From the NCBI GenBank assembly GCA_020283715.1, contig JAIQCW010000095.1:1-35369 (forward strand): a DNA stretch of 35,369 nucleotides. Reading direction: 5' to 3'. A program made the position numbers and the translations under genes. The stretch comes from Cytauxzoon felis. Taxonomy: Eukaryota > Apicomplexa > Aconoidasida > Piroplasmida > Theileriidae. Positions 21,507 through 31,631 of this stretch are shown here, piece after piece. Position 1 is the stretch's first letter, and each line of letters opens with the position of its first letter. Under the pieces are notes generated by a model. That model searched no databases. It was not told the DNA's origin and was given only the letters and a program-made list of their open reading frames with translations.

Positions 21507-23822
21507 TTACTTGTAAATTAAAGTTTGTATCCCGTAAACTACAAAAATTATATCGTCCCTGAATACGCCAACTCTAATGGTTTGAAAATAACAAATATAC
21601 TGAAATAAATTTACAAACCTATGCATATGTGGCATTCTTATTATAAAAGAAAAAAAATCATCAATAATGGTATTTATAAACTTATATATTAACGTCTCCC
21701 AAGGCATATGTTTCACACTCTTTAAATAATAATTCCGGAATAATTGAGGAGTCATTGATAAGAATCCACCAGTATACGCGCAAACAGCCAGTGAAAATAG
21801 TATCCAAGAAGACCTTTTATATAATTTGTATTATTATTTTTTAATATATTTATAAAAATACCAGGATAAATGTTTCACGTAAATCAATGTATAGATGCAA
21901 TATATGAAGACGAAAAAAAAATGCAAACTTATACAACCTCCTGCGAAATATCCATATTTCATTATATAATTTGACTAACTTTACTTGTATAGTTTCAAAT
22001 TCATCCATTGCCGTTTTGAGTACTTCATTTGATCTATACCGTTCCAACTTAAGTGGTATTGGCGATTCGGTAGAATATTCAATATAAAACTAAATGGTTA
22101 ACATAAAGGTCATCTGATGGTTCTTACCAATCGGCTTAATTTATAGAAGCCAAATACTATTTGTATTAGTATTACGCCGATTACCAATCTAGACTTTCCA
22201 ATGTGATTTAAGTACAAAAGAATTATAATTTGGAAAATTATATCTATCCAGATACTAGTACTCTATTAATGTTATATTTGAGTGTGGAAAACACCATTGA
22301 AAACGATAAAATGAAATAATATTTAAACTTACAGATATTTTCTCGGGTTGGAGATGATATTTCCAAAATGTAAACTCGGAGGTTAGAGAAGCAACCTCTA
22401 AAACTGAATGTAAAATAGCTATAATATATGCGATTGCGATTAAAAATGGTGATGTATCAGTTGCCTGTTAAGTTAAATGTTAGAATAATTATTAGTTTGT
22501 AAATAACCATCAGCATTAGTGAATCAGCATCATACGTATTAATATTAATATTTTCCTCCATTCTAATAATTAAATTCTTGATTATTTCATGGAATTCATA
22601 TCTTTCATATGATATTGGTTGATACACTATGTTTAAATATATAAGCTTATCAGCATCAACTTTAAATTCATTAGATACCGTACAATACGATGGAATCGGT
22701 ATATATTCATCCCTAGGTACTATTAAATCGTTATAATATATAGGCATTTTATAATTCTGAAGTATATGTTATAATCTACTTATTAATCATATTTATTATT
22801 CTAACTCTAGTATATATCACAAAGTGAGTGAATATACAGTCACATGCTTATATTAATTTATACAAACCGTGAGTGAATCGCTGAGATAATCTGTCAAATT
22901 TGACTTGTATTTAATAATGTTTGTGTTGTTAGAGGGTCTGTATTCGATTACAGGACCAAACTGTATTGTATGTGGTATGTGTTCAATTTTCACATTTTCT
23001 ATAGTATGTACTATATAACTATTAATATTCATAATTACAATAAATATACCTAGATTTTGATTATTACTGTTAGAATCTAACAAATAACGCTTTTTTAAAT
23101 CTTTTGTATCTAAAATTATTAAGGTTATTTTATATTAATATAAAATAATGTACTTGGTATCATTAAGTGAGATAACTTTTTCTTTACTATACTATATAAT
23201 TCCGTATAATTATACGTTTCAATAGCTAAATATATGGGTGATCCATCTCTATAACGTGTTATATGTATTTAAAATGGTAATATGTTTATATTATATTACT
23301 GGTGTAAGACATGCATATACAAGGGAACAAATAACTATGAATAAACAAACAACAAAGTTGATGGTAATAAAATTTTTAGTTTTGGTAGTCTACGACGATG
23401 GTTTGGGTGTGTAAAATAATCTATTAATAGTTCAATTTTGCTAAGTCTACTGTTATGTGTGGATATTCTATGATCTTTAGTATATCTCTTCCATAATTTC
23501 CTGGATTTCCAATTATATGGTACATCATTTAATGATAATACCAAGTCATCATAATTATAATTTATATTGTTAGATAAGTATATCTTATACGACAACTTAG
23601 ATTTTTCCTAAATGAATGTATAATTTTGCACCACAACCCCCATAAAAGTCGGGTATGTGGGAACTTTACCAAACTTACATTTAGCACGTTATATATATTA
23701 TCATTAGAAGTGCTATTACTACATGGAAAATATATTAACTGATAAATATCATAATAACAATAATATAAATGTAAAATGATTATAATTAATGTAAAGGAAA
23801 TTTTATATGAAAGTTTAAACAT
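21507..23822 (-). CDS. CLPTM1: CLPTM1-family ER/Golgi membrane protein, eleven exons
   Basis: Exons in transcript order: 23822-23679, 23607-23394, 23246-23154, 23109-22868, 22756-22508, 22464-22333, 22262-22128, 22089-22024, 21974-21862, 21813-21619, 21573-21507. Phases agree throughout, giving 549 residues, in the family's usual range. An N-terminal transmembrane segment precedes a luminal domain with HGSPIYLAIETYNY and NYKMPIYYNDLI, matching CLPTM1 (N)GSIYIHVY and YYPIIYFND. Membrane helices follow: TSPFLIAIAYIIAILHSVLE. The most diagnostic block is GGFLSMTPQLFRNYYLKSVK, HMPWETLIYKFINTIIDDFF and SFIIRMPHMHR, ending VGVFRDDIIFVVYGIQ. Family members CLPTM1 and CLPTM1L act in receptor trafficking and glycolipid scrambling in the ER. 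The exact boundaries of exons 2/3 and the 49-bp intron 21975-22023 are the least certain. Confidence 0.87.
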
Positions 23823-23911
23823 TATTTATTTACTGTTGATGTTATACCATTTCTTTTATTATTAAAAATCTATAAAATATCAAATCCATGAAGTATAAAT
23901 AGACACATTAG

Positions 23912-25185
23912 TCAACTTACAGCCCACAAAGTTGGGTATTGTTCTGCATTTATAGATGTATCACGCCTATGCGATTATTAATCATTTTCATGGGTATTAC
24001 TAACCTTTTAGTTATAGAATCATCACATTTCATCCATAGTTGAGGTGTATTCGATACTATTTTACATGTAGGAGAAAATATATCCCCTACTAGACAAATT
24101 GAGTTATATGCAGCTTTGTAGTTATTAAAACTATTTTCACTGTTAAACTAAAGTATAAAAATAATTTATATATCTTATAGAAATAAATATCAATGTATAT
24201 GTGCAAAATTTTGCGCAATTACAGAGATATCTAGTAATTGAAAATGTAGACAAAATTTGTATCACATCAATTATGTTTTAAATCAATCAAATTAGTTGTA
24301 TTATTCAATGAATTGCTATTAAAAAACTCACATCGTTTATGTTAATCTCTAATTTTTCTAGTCTCTTGCTAAGATCTTCATGCTTATTGTTCTATAATTT
24401 CAAATAAATATTTCAGTACCACTAACTATTTTAAGTAATTTTGAGTTGAATGATTTACAAAGTACATATTTTGACCTGTGTCTTTGAATATTATTATTTC
24501 CATCATAACATGAGCTATTTATATTATTGTTAAAAGATACTTGATGATTATTTGCATCAAAATGTTTAGACTCATTCGACCTTAATGCCTCATAGTCATA
24601 CTCCACATTCGCATTACCCTGGTCAAATAATTTATCAATAAAGTTAGATTTATTAGAAAATGAAATTAAATTTTTTACGATTTTCATCTTTGACATACAA
24701 ATTTCCATCAATTCTTGCTTACTTCGTGTAGTAGTACTTTTAGATTGTTCTCCACCAGTTTCACTTGTATTAGATTGTTGTTTTGTGATATTTGCATCAT
24801 CTTCACTAATGCTCTTAGATACATTACTACAGTTTGTAATACTTGAGTCTTTATACATTGACGACTGTGTATTTTGATCGTGGATATGTGAAAAGTCATA
24901 ACTTGATATAGAGCTAAGATTATTAATATCAAATTCATAAGAATTTATTGGCTTAATTTGACTACGTGGCGATGGAGGTACTATTCCTATCGTTATATTG
25001 AAATTCATATTACACATCCCATTCTTCGAACTATCACTGTCTTTTAATGGGATTGATAGATCATTAACGTCACTTATACTAACGTCTGAGAACTCTACTA
25101 CACCATTTTTCACTTTTTTTTCATCATCCATTAATTTATTCGGATAAAAACTGGGCGGATGCAATCCAATAGTTATATTCTTCAT
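23912..25185 (-). CDS. Ser/Asn-rich unknown protein, four exons
   Basis: Exons 25185-24427, 24391-24332, 24147-24005 and 23966-23912 give 338 residues with consistent phases. The first exon is rich in Ser, Asn, Asp and Lys and probably disordered. It carries two copies of a short motif, NITIGLHPPS near the N-terminus and NITIGIVPPSPRS about 55 residues later. Exon 2 encodes a short coiled-coil-like helix (HEDLSKRLEKLEININD). The last exons contain a Cys-bearing segment (SICLVGDIFSPTCKIVSN) and end QYPTLWAVS. If the first donor is not used, the first exon alone would end ten residues later at 24400. No family was recognised. The gene is divergent from mS35 with 232 bp between start codons. Confidence 0.65.
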
Positions 25186-25417
25186 GTTCAGATGAATTTA
25201 CAGACAAAAATAGTCTCCTAAATATTATTTAAGGGTGCAACAAAATGTACTTCATTATTACTATATTTATAATACATTAATATGAAAGAAAATTATTACT
25301 GGTGTTTTCCATACTACATACACAATGTGTACCTTAACTATCTTTAGTAAATATAAAATGTTATCACAAGTAATTAAATTTATCAACTATAACTTTTAAT
25401 ATAAACTAAAATTAAAA

Positions 25418-26456
25418 ATGTTTTTATTTACAAAGTTAATACATCAATCAGTATTGAATGATATTGGACTTTTCAAGCCATCTAGTTTCCCATCGCTACT
25501 AATGCAGTCAATGGGTAAAAAGAGGAAGAAACGTAAATCAGAAAAGGTTATAAAAACACAAGAACATGCCGAAACCGCTTCAAGGTATGTTTGATTTGAT
25601 GAAATCTTAATTTTACGATGTGTATATGGTACACTAGCACCCATGGACACGGTTGGATACACCTGGTCCTGGAAAATCTGTCTAGTTATCCATCCATAAT
25701 TCATTACCAGTAGTTCATCTATGGAATACATAATACACTTTATGATTCTTCAATATCATTATACAGTAATATTATCCGACTACATGATCGTGCTGGAACG
25801 CCTGAAACTCCATTATCTATAGCCAAGGCTATACGCAACCAGATGAATATGGTTAGTAGTGGTTATGTAACAAGGAAACATATCGCACGTTTTAAACAAT
25901 TCAAGGTAAGTTGAATATTGATGTCTATATGATTATTACAAAAATTCTGCATATTTATTATATTCCTACAGAGTACACAAGGGACAACTGATTTATTATA
26001 CAATAAATTGACAAAATTACCTAGAACTTTTATAACACCATTAACAATTTTACAACATAATTCACATTTACCCCTCACATTCGGTTAGTTTTATTACGCC
26101 TATACTTTTTCCTTATATATTCATCCTAGATATCGAGCGCCATGATATTCCACACACCTTACATTACAATGTTGATTGGTATGGTAGTGCAATACCATCA
26201 CCATATCCAAGTGATAATAGATGTTTTGTATCTTTTAATCTCAATGATTTTACTGACAAGTAAGTTGTTTTAATTATTATATTAATATGAATTTAGACAA
26301 GCGGATATGTTAAAAGAAGTACTTGGACCTTCAAGATATGATCCAACATCTGGTATAGCAATACTGGAAGGTAGTATTTTCAATGATTTAAATCAGAATG
26401 CTTCATATCTTGGTGATATATTTGAATATTTATTTAAAAAAATTAAAAAGTTGTAA
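25418..26456 (+). CDS. MRPS35: Mitochondrial small-subunit ribosomal protein mS35
   Basis: Five well-supported exons: 25418-25584, 25767-25905, 25972-26083, 26130-26259, 26297-26456 (235 residues). A probable additional exon at 25638-25709 keeps phase on both sides and would add 24 residues. The start MFLFTKLIHQSVLNDIGLFK suits mitochondrial import. The C-terminal half carries the mS35 pattern: LHYNVDWYGSAIPSPYPSDN, then FVSFNLNDFTDKQADMLKEV, GPSRYDPTSGIAILEGSIFN and DIFEYLFKKI. This matches the family's V.L.V.L..L.L......L..L.G.RY....D.L.I....FP...QN...... region. mS35 sits in the head of the mitoribosomal small subunit. The stop overlaps the 3' end of the convergent helical-repeat gene by 14 bp. 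Confidence 0.8.
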
Positions 26457-27321
26457 AATTTGCTAATTTAAATGAAAATGTCTTATTTAAAAGATCATTC
26501 TGATAATTAAGTGAATCAAAAATATTTTTGATATTATTTAATTCATCCATGTTGAATTTACTCGTGACAATTTCTCTACTTAATAAATCGAATAATTTTA
26601 TATGTCTGTATCCAAATCTATATTAAAAAAAATTTTTTTTGAAAAAAAATTTGATTCCCAACTTACTTATGGAATGAATGAATTAATCTTAATAATAATT
26701 GTGATGGTATAATAATATTTTCACTTTCAAGTGATTTAATGATTAAATTTGCTACAACTTCAAATAGTTTTTATTATTTATATTACATTTTGAACAAGCA
26801 TTTAACAAATGTATTAATGATTCTATATCTTTATTAGATTTTATTTGATTTTCATTATGTATTTTATCAATATTTATAATAATATTTGCAACTTCATTAA
26901 ATAGAATGATAGGGCAGAAGGCAAAATATGCATAACTTGATACTAATTTAGATGAATCTTGTATTGTTAACATATGTATTTTATTAATTAAATGATTATA
27001 TGCGATATTATATAAATCTTTATTATATATTTTCATCCTTCTATAAATGTGTAAAAGATTAACCCAATCTGACATTGAGTATAGATTTTGGACTTTTAAT
27101 GTTGTATTATAGATATTATTCCATAAACTAATATCAAATATTTGATATTTTAATCCTTTTTCAGCAATATTTAATATGGTTTTAGGTTTTGGATTGTTAT
27201 TCAATGACAATAATAATTCTTCAATATTAATCCATTTTGGGTTCATTCGAAATTTGTCTATTACACATGATCCAAATACTATAGATTTATTTAATCTTGT
27301 ACCACTTATATAAATATACAT
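26443..27321 (-). CDS. Helical-repeat protein, possibly organellar RNA-binding (FAST/RAP-like)
   Basis: Exons 27321-26787, 26757-26667 and 26617-26443 give 266 residues. The first intron (26758-26786) is only 29 bp; splicing it removes an in-frame stop and joins LLNACSK to FVANLIIKSLESENIIIP in phase. The protein is almost entirely alpha-helical, with repeating hydrophobic helix pairs such as MSDWVNLLHIYRRMKIYNKD, DSSKLVSSYAYFAFCP and SLIHLLNACSKF. Such repeats are typical of apicomplexan organellar proteins that end in a RAP domain, but no RAP domain is visible here and the protein is short. Function is therefore an inference. It is divergent from BCKDH E1-alpha with 147 bp between start codons and overlaps mS35 at its end. 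Confidence 0.65.
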
Positions 27322-27468
27322 TACATAAAACTATATATTTAATATTATAAAGTTAAACTATATATTGTTATATATGATGACTAAATTACCCTTCATAGTA
27401 AATATATGGGAATTATAAAATTAATTATTTTAATGTAATCATTTTATACTCAAATATTATACATTAAA

Positions 27469-29376
27469 ATGTATAGTATTACAAGAAATTTATTAAATAA
27501 TAATATTATTAAAAGAATTAATTTTGACAAACTTATTAAACGTGGATTCGCAGTCAATCCCATAAGTGAAAAAGATAATCCTAGGGAATTCTCCGATCCT
27601 AAAAAATTTCAACCTTATGTATTAGGATTACGTTATACAGAATTTACAAATAAACTTGAGGTCATAACAGATTCTCAAGTTATACCAATCTTTCAAGTTT
27701 TGAAAACAGATGGTACACTTCATGATGGATGTACTATGCCATTTGAGTCCGATGAGGTTGTGAAAGAACATCTAAAAACTATGATTAAACTCCAAATTTG
27801 GGATAACCTCTTTTATAATATTCAAAGACAAGGTTAGTATAATATCACTCAAATTTAAAATTATTAAATAGGGAGAATTTCATTTTACATACAAAATCAA
27901 GGTGAAGAAGGAATGCAAGTAGGCAGTGGTCTAGCGCTTAAACCACAAGATCATGTTTTTGGACAATACCGTGAATTAGGTATACTATATACAAGAGGTT
28001 TCTCCATGGATAATGCACTTGCACAATTGTTTGGGTATGTTATTGTATTGAATACTCATTTTATTCTCTAATTCTCAATTTTATTATAGTACCGGTGAAG
28101 ATGAATGCAAAGGTAGACAGATGCCCATATCTTATTCGAAGAGGGAGTGTAATATACATACCATTTCAACGCCATTAACTTCTCAGTTACCACATGCCGC
28201 TGGTGCAGGATATGCATTGAAGTTACAAAAGGCCGATGCATGTGCTGTAGGAATCTTTGGTGAAGGAGCAGCATCCGAAGGAGATTTCCACGCTGCCTTA
28301 AATTTTGCAGCTGTCAGACAAAGCCAAACAATATTCATTTGCAGGAACAATGGTTATGCCATATCTACTCCTGTACGCGATCAATATGCCGGCGATGGTA
28401 TAGCAATCAGAGGTGTGTCTTATGGTATGCCGTCCATAAGGTATGTTATAATATTGTATTATTCCATTATTTAATATTTTTTAGAGTCGATGGTAACGAT
28501 TTGTTTGCGTCTTATGCAGCTACAAAATATTGCCGTGAATACTGCGTAAAACACTCTGTTCCAATATGCATGGAATTTATGACATATCGTGTCGGCCATC
28601 ATAGTACTTCTGACGAATCCTCACAATACCGTGCACCAGGAGAACATGAAGTCTGGACAGAAACTGGAAACAACCCTATCAGTGAGTTTATCATTAATCA
28701 ATAATCCCTATACATCCCTATTTCCCATTGCATGAAGCTCATCCACCTGAGGTTACAGTCCTGCCGTCAGCTCCTCTATTTATCTTCCCCTTCGCTTCCC
28801 TGAGATCAGCTACGGGTTCCACTTGAGGTTCAAACATTATCAATACCACGATCTCCGGGAGTGGCTATACTCTTTAGAGATAGATAAATAGAGGAGCTGT
28901 CTGCAAGACGAAGATAGGTGATTAGACTTCAGGTGTAAATCTCTCTGTAAGTGGCAAATTGTGGATAAGGATCCAGTGTTAGAGTATTTCATATGAATGA
29001 ATTCATTATGAGCTTTAATATCTTTCATATCTTCAGAACGCATTGCGAAATATTTGGAGCTAAAAGGCTTATGGACATCAGAAGAAGAAGCAGCACTTAG
29101 AAAGGAAGCTAACTCTTATATGCTTAAAAAGATTAAACAATATGAAAAGGCAAAGTCTCTTAATATTATACCAGGAATTTTTGATGATGTTTATGATAAA
29201 GATACACCATTGCTTAAGGTAAGTGATTAACTGCCATTAGCGTGTTATATAAAAATATAACTTTGTTAATTTCAATATATATTTAATTTTTATAGGAACA
29301 ACGTGAGGAATTGGCACAACATTTGAGCAAGCATTATGATAAATACAATACATCAAAATTTGAAGGAATAGATTAG
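27469..29376 (+). CDS. BCKDHA: Branched-chain 2-oxoacid dehydrogenase E1 alpha subunit (mitochondrial)
   Basis: Exons 27469-27832, 27872-28034, 28090-28440, 28485-28681, 29037-29218 and 29296-29376 give 445 residues, the same size as the human protein. The leader (MYSITRNLLNNNIIKRINFD) suits mitochondrial import. The thiamine diphosphate-binding region is intact: GIFGEGAASEGDFHAALNFA followed by CRNNGYAISTPVRDQYAGDG. The regulatory loop is YRVGHHSTSDESSQYR, as in human YRIGHHSTSDDSSAYR. The enzyme decarboxylates 2-oxoacids as part of the BCKDH complex. In apicomplexans lacking a mitochondrial pyruvate dehydrogenase it is known to feed pyruvate carbon into the TCA cycle. Intron 4 (28682-29036, 355 bp) contains a GC-rich fold-back repeat. 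The stop overlaps the convergent SNARE gene by 4 bp. Confidence 0.96.
28743..28936. repeat. Dispersed fold-back element, copy 1 (inside BCKDHA intron 4)
   Basis: A GC-richer segment in an AT-rich intron. Its ends carry an imperfect inverted repeat (ccacctgaggt at 28743; acttcaggtgt at 28926). Inside is a longer inverted repeat, 28766-28785 (gtcagctcctctatttatct) against 28882-28901, 19 of 20 matching. It shares a 38-bp block (28846-28883) with the second copy at 32128-32165, differing at two positions, plus other blocks such as ctctattta and cttccccttc. A further ccacttgaggt lies at 28819. No protein-coding capacity or target-site duplication was identified. Confidence 0.8.
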
Positions 29377-30542
29377 AAGATGTAATAGGTGTTTGTATTT
29401 TTAATAAGATCTATTATAAGTAGGAAAATGGATAATCCTACAAATAAGTAGCAAAGTATAAGGTGATAAAAGGGTAGCCCTTCTTTGGATGATTTTTTTA
29501 GTGTGTCTTGGGTTTTTTCTATGTTGGATAGCGATTCAATTACATTTGCATTTATATTTTCGAATATATCGAGTTGTTCTGCTAATGTGCCACTGAATTT
29601 TTCGAACATTGATGATATTTCTGTGAGCCTATCCTGTACACCTTTAATGGTATTTAATTCTATGTTTTGCATTTTATCATTAATATTATTTACTAATTTA
29701 TCGTATTCTTGTTCTAATATACCACTTTCAATTGTATTTGTTGATAGTTCAATTGGTTGTATAATAATTTTAGATTTTGCTGGAGATTTTAGGATTTTCC
29801 TGGATGGTGAATTTAAATATGATTCATCTTTATTTTTTTGGGGTGAAATGTATCCTTTGGTGCAAGGGGATTGAGATGCGGTTGATGTATTTGGTATAAA
29901 AAAACAAGATAAGTAATTGTATGGTATTCTATAATCGGAATTATTTGAACTGCTTATGTCACGATATTCTGTAATATTATCAGTAAGAAGTTGGAGATTA
30001 GTATTTAATTGCGATTCTAATTTTAATTTAAAACGTTCATATTCTTGAATATTATTACTAACAATTTGAAAAAGATACTTTAAACACTCTAAAATTCCAT
30101 ATTTATATTCTATTATTATATTCCTTTTATTAGAATTTTTATTATTTAATACTCTTACAGATTGTAAAAAATCTTTTGTAGAATATTCTGTACAAAGGGT
30201 ATTTTCAAGTTGATTAATGAATTCATTAATAATTTTTGTATCATGAACAATAGCTTCAATACCTATTTCATTAAATGCTCTCCTCTTTAATTGTATAAAT
30301 CTGGATATGTTTGGAATGTTTGGTAGTAAAATTTTTCCTTTACTATCTTTATAATTAACATCATAATATAATTTATAAGGTGATATAACAAAATCCAATG
30401 TTATTAGTTGTGAATAAACAATAGATGATATTAAAGAGAATTTGTCCATTGAAACAGATATATCAAGATCTTCTTCATAATTTCCACGTTCAAATGAACG
30501 CCAATATAAAGAAAAACGTTTGAATTCATAACTCCTATCCAT
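29373..30542 (-). CDS. STX18: Syntaxin-18/Ufe1-like Qa-SNARE of the ER
   Basis: A single frame of 389 residues. The C-terminal SNARE helix reads EISSMFEKFSGTLAEQLDIF, then ENINANVIESLSNIEKTQDT and LKKSSKEG, followed directly by a membrane anchor (LPFYHLILCYLFVGLSIFLL) and a short tail. The heptad pattern and the Gln in the centre (AEQLD) match the Qa zero layer, and the spacing resembles human syntaxin 18 (..QQEAEID.I..LV..A..NI..GN..I..A). The N-terminal region (DRSYEFKRFS, FIQLKRRAFNEIG) fits the syntaxin-18 N-terminal helical domain. The protein would mediate fusion of Golgi-derived vesicles with the ER. A Ser/Pro/Lys-rich linker lies near residues 215-260. It is convergent with BCKDHA. 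Confidence 0.82.
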   Translation of the reverse strand: MDRSYEFKRFSLYWRSFERGNYEEDLDISVSMDKFSLISSIVYSQLITLDFVISPYKLYYDVNYKDSKGKILLPNIPNISRFIQLKRRAFNEIGIEAIVHDTKIINEFINQLENTLCTEYSTKDFLQSVRVLNNKNSNKRNIIIEYKYGILECLKYLFQIVSNNIQEYERFKLKLESQLNTNLQLLTDNITEYRDISSSNNSDYRIPYNYLSCFFIPNTSTASQSPCTKGYISPQKNKDESYLNSPSRKILKSPAKSKIIIQPIELSTNTIESGILEQEYDKLVNNINDKMQNIELNTIKGVQDRLTEISSMFEKFSGTLAEQLDIFENINANVIESLSNIEKTQDTLKKSSKEGLPFYHLILCYLFVGLSIFLLIIDLIKNTNTYYIF

Positions 30543-31011
30543 AACGTTCTTAATTATAACTTTGAAGTAATATCCTAGTGATATTAAATATTATTCCATT
30601 ATAATGAATATTCTATAATTCATCCTTATATAATAATTAGACATAGATTAGAAGAATCTTTTAGATATACAATTAAAAAATCAGTTTGATATAAAATTCT
30701 ATAGGTAATTTTGTACATCTTTATATAAATTAGGGTCATTAGTTATTCGGATTTTGACCCACGTATACACATTACATTTTATTGTTGTCGCTTATTGCAC
30801 ATAAATTATCACATATACATTTTAATTTTAATGAAATATGAAATCTAAAAAAAGAAATCAAAATTTATACCCTTCTTATTATATATATATATTAAATTTT
30901 ATTCTAGTGTTGTCTTTTACATAGTCATTGAGTACAAAGTTACTAAATATTTCGACTATATTTTTGTATCATATATTGTATTTGTTGGTATTTTTTAATT
31001 AATATATACGA
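30543..31011. other. Intergenic region between divergent genes
   Basis: About 470 bp of AT-rich sequence between the SNARE gene start and the next plus-strand gene, presumably carrying promoters for both. One detail stands out: an inverted hexamer pair, gggtca at 30733 and tgaccc at 30755, separated by 16 bp. No gene or RNA was recognised. Confidence 0.5.
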
Positions 31012-31631
31012 ATGTCAGATAAAGAATACTATAAATTAGACGATAGCTTTATAAGAATCGTAGATCTTACAGTACATACAATGCGTCAATCATGGGTTCT
31101 TTTGATAAAAACACATAGTCATCTCAATAAATACTTGGAAGATGGACAAGATTATCCAAATGTGGAATTCATGAAAAGATTCGTTAAATTTTCATCATTG
31201 GGTAAGATGTTATCTTATATTTTAATCATTTTCAGTTTATTTATCGGTATATTCCGTTGGGACTCTGCTTTGTGAAGTTATCAAGCCAGAGATACCAATT
31301 GATGAAAAACCTCAACAGAAGAGTAAGAAAAATAAAGTAGATCCAATATGTGTAGTCATAATGACAGTTACAATATTACCAGATTATAGGGGAATTAATT
31401 TGAGTAAGTTTAATAACAATAATAATATATACTCATTTAGAACCAAAGTTATTAAATTATACAATTAACAAAGTGAAAGAGTCTAAATTATCGAAGCTAT
31501 ATGCTGTTGAGGATGAAGATAATATAGAACTTTTTGAAGAGGCAGGATTCACTGTTTCTAATATCAAATTCAGCGATTTTGTACCATTAATAGAAAATAA
31601 TAAAAATATACTGGAATTAACACTTAAATAA
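31012..31631 (+). CDS. Unknown protein, three exons
   Basis: Exons 31012-31201, 31236-31403 and 31441-31631 (introns of 34 and 37 bp) join in phase to give 182 residues. The N-terminal part is helical (IVDLTVHTMRQSWVLLIKTH, NVEFMKRFVKF). A short hydrophobic stretch follows (SSLVYLSVYSVGTLLCEVI), then a Lys-rich linker (DEKPQQKSKKNKVDP). A probable beta strand (ICVVIMTVTILPDY) and an acidic C-terminal half complete it (LYAVEDEDNIELFEEAGFTV, FSDFVPLIENN). It lacks a signal peptide and clear catalytic motifs, and no family was recognised. Its stop codon ends at 31631 and the convergent helicase stop begins at 31632. Confidence 0.7.

Noticed and set aside
23562..23966. Joining the Ser/Asn-rich gene to CLPTM1 as one gene
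   Set aside because: The last exon of the former ends in a stop at 23912 right after WAVS, and CLPTM1 has its own ATG at 23822 followed by the expected N-terminal membrane segment.
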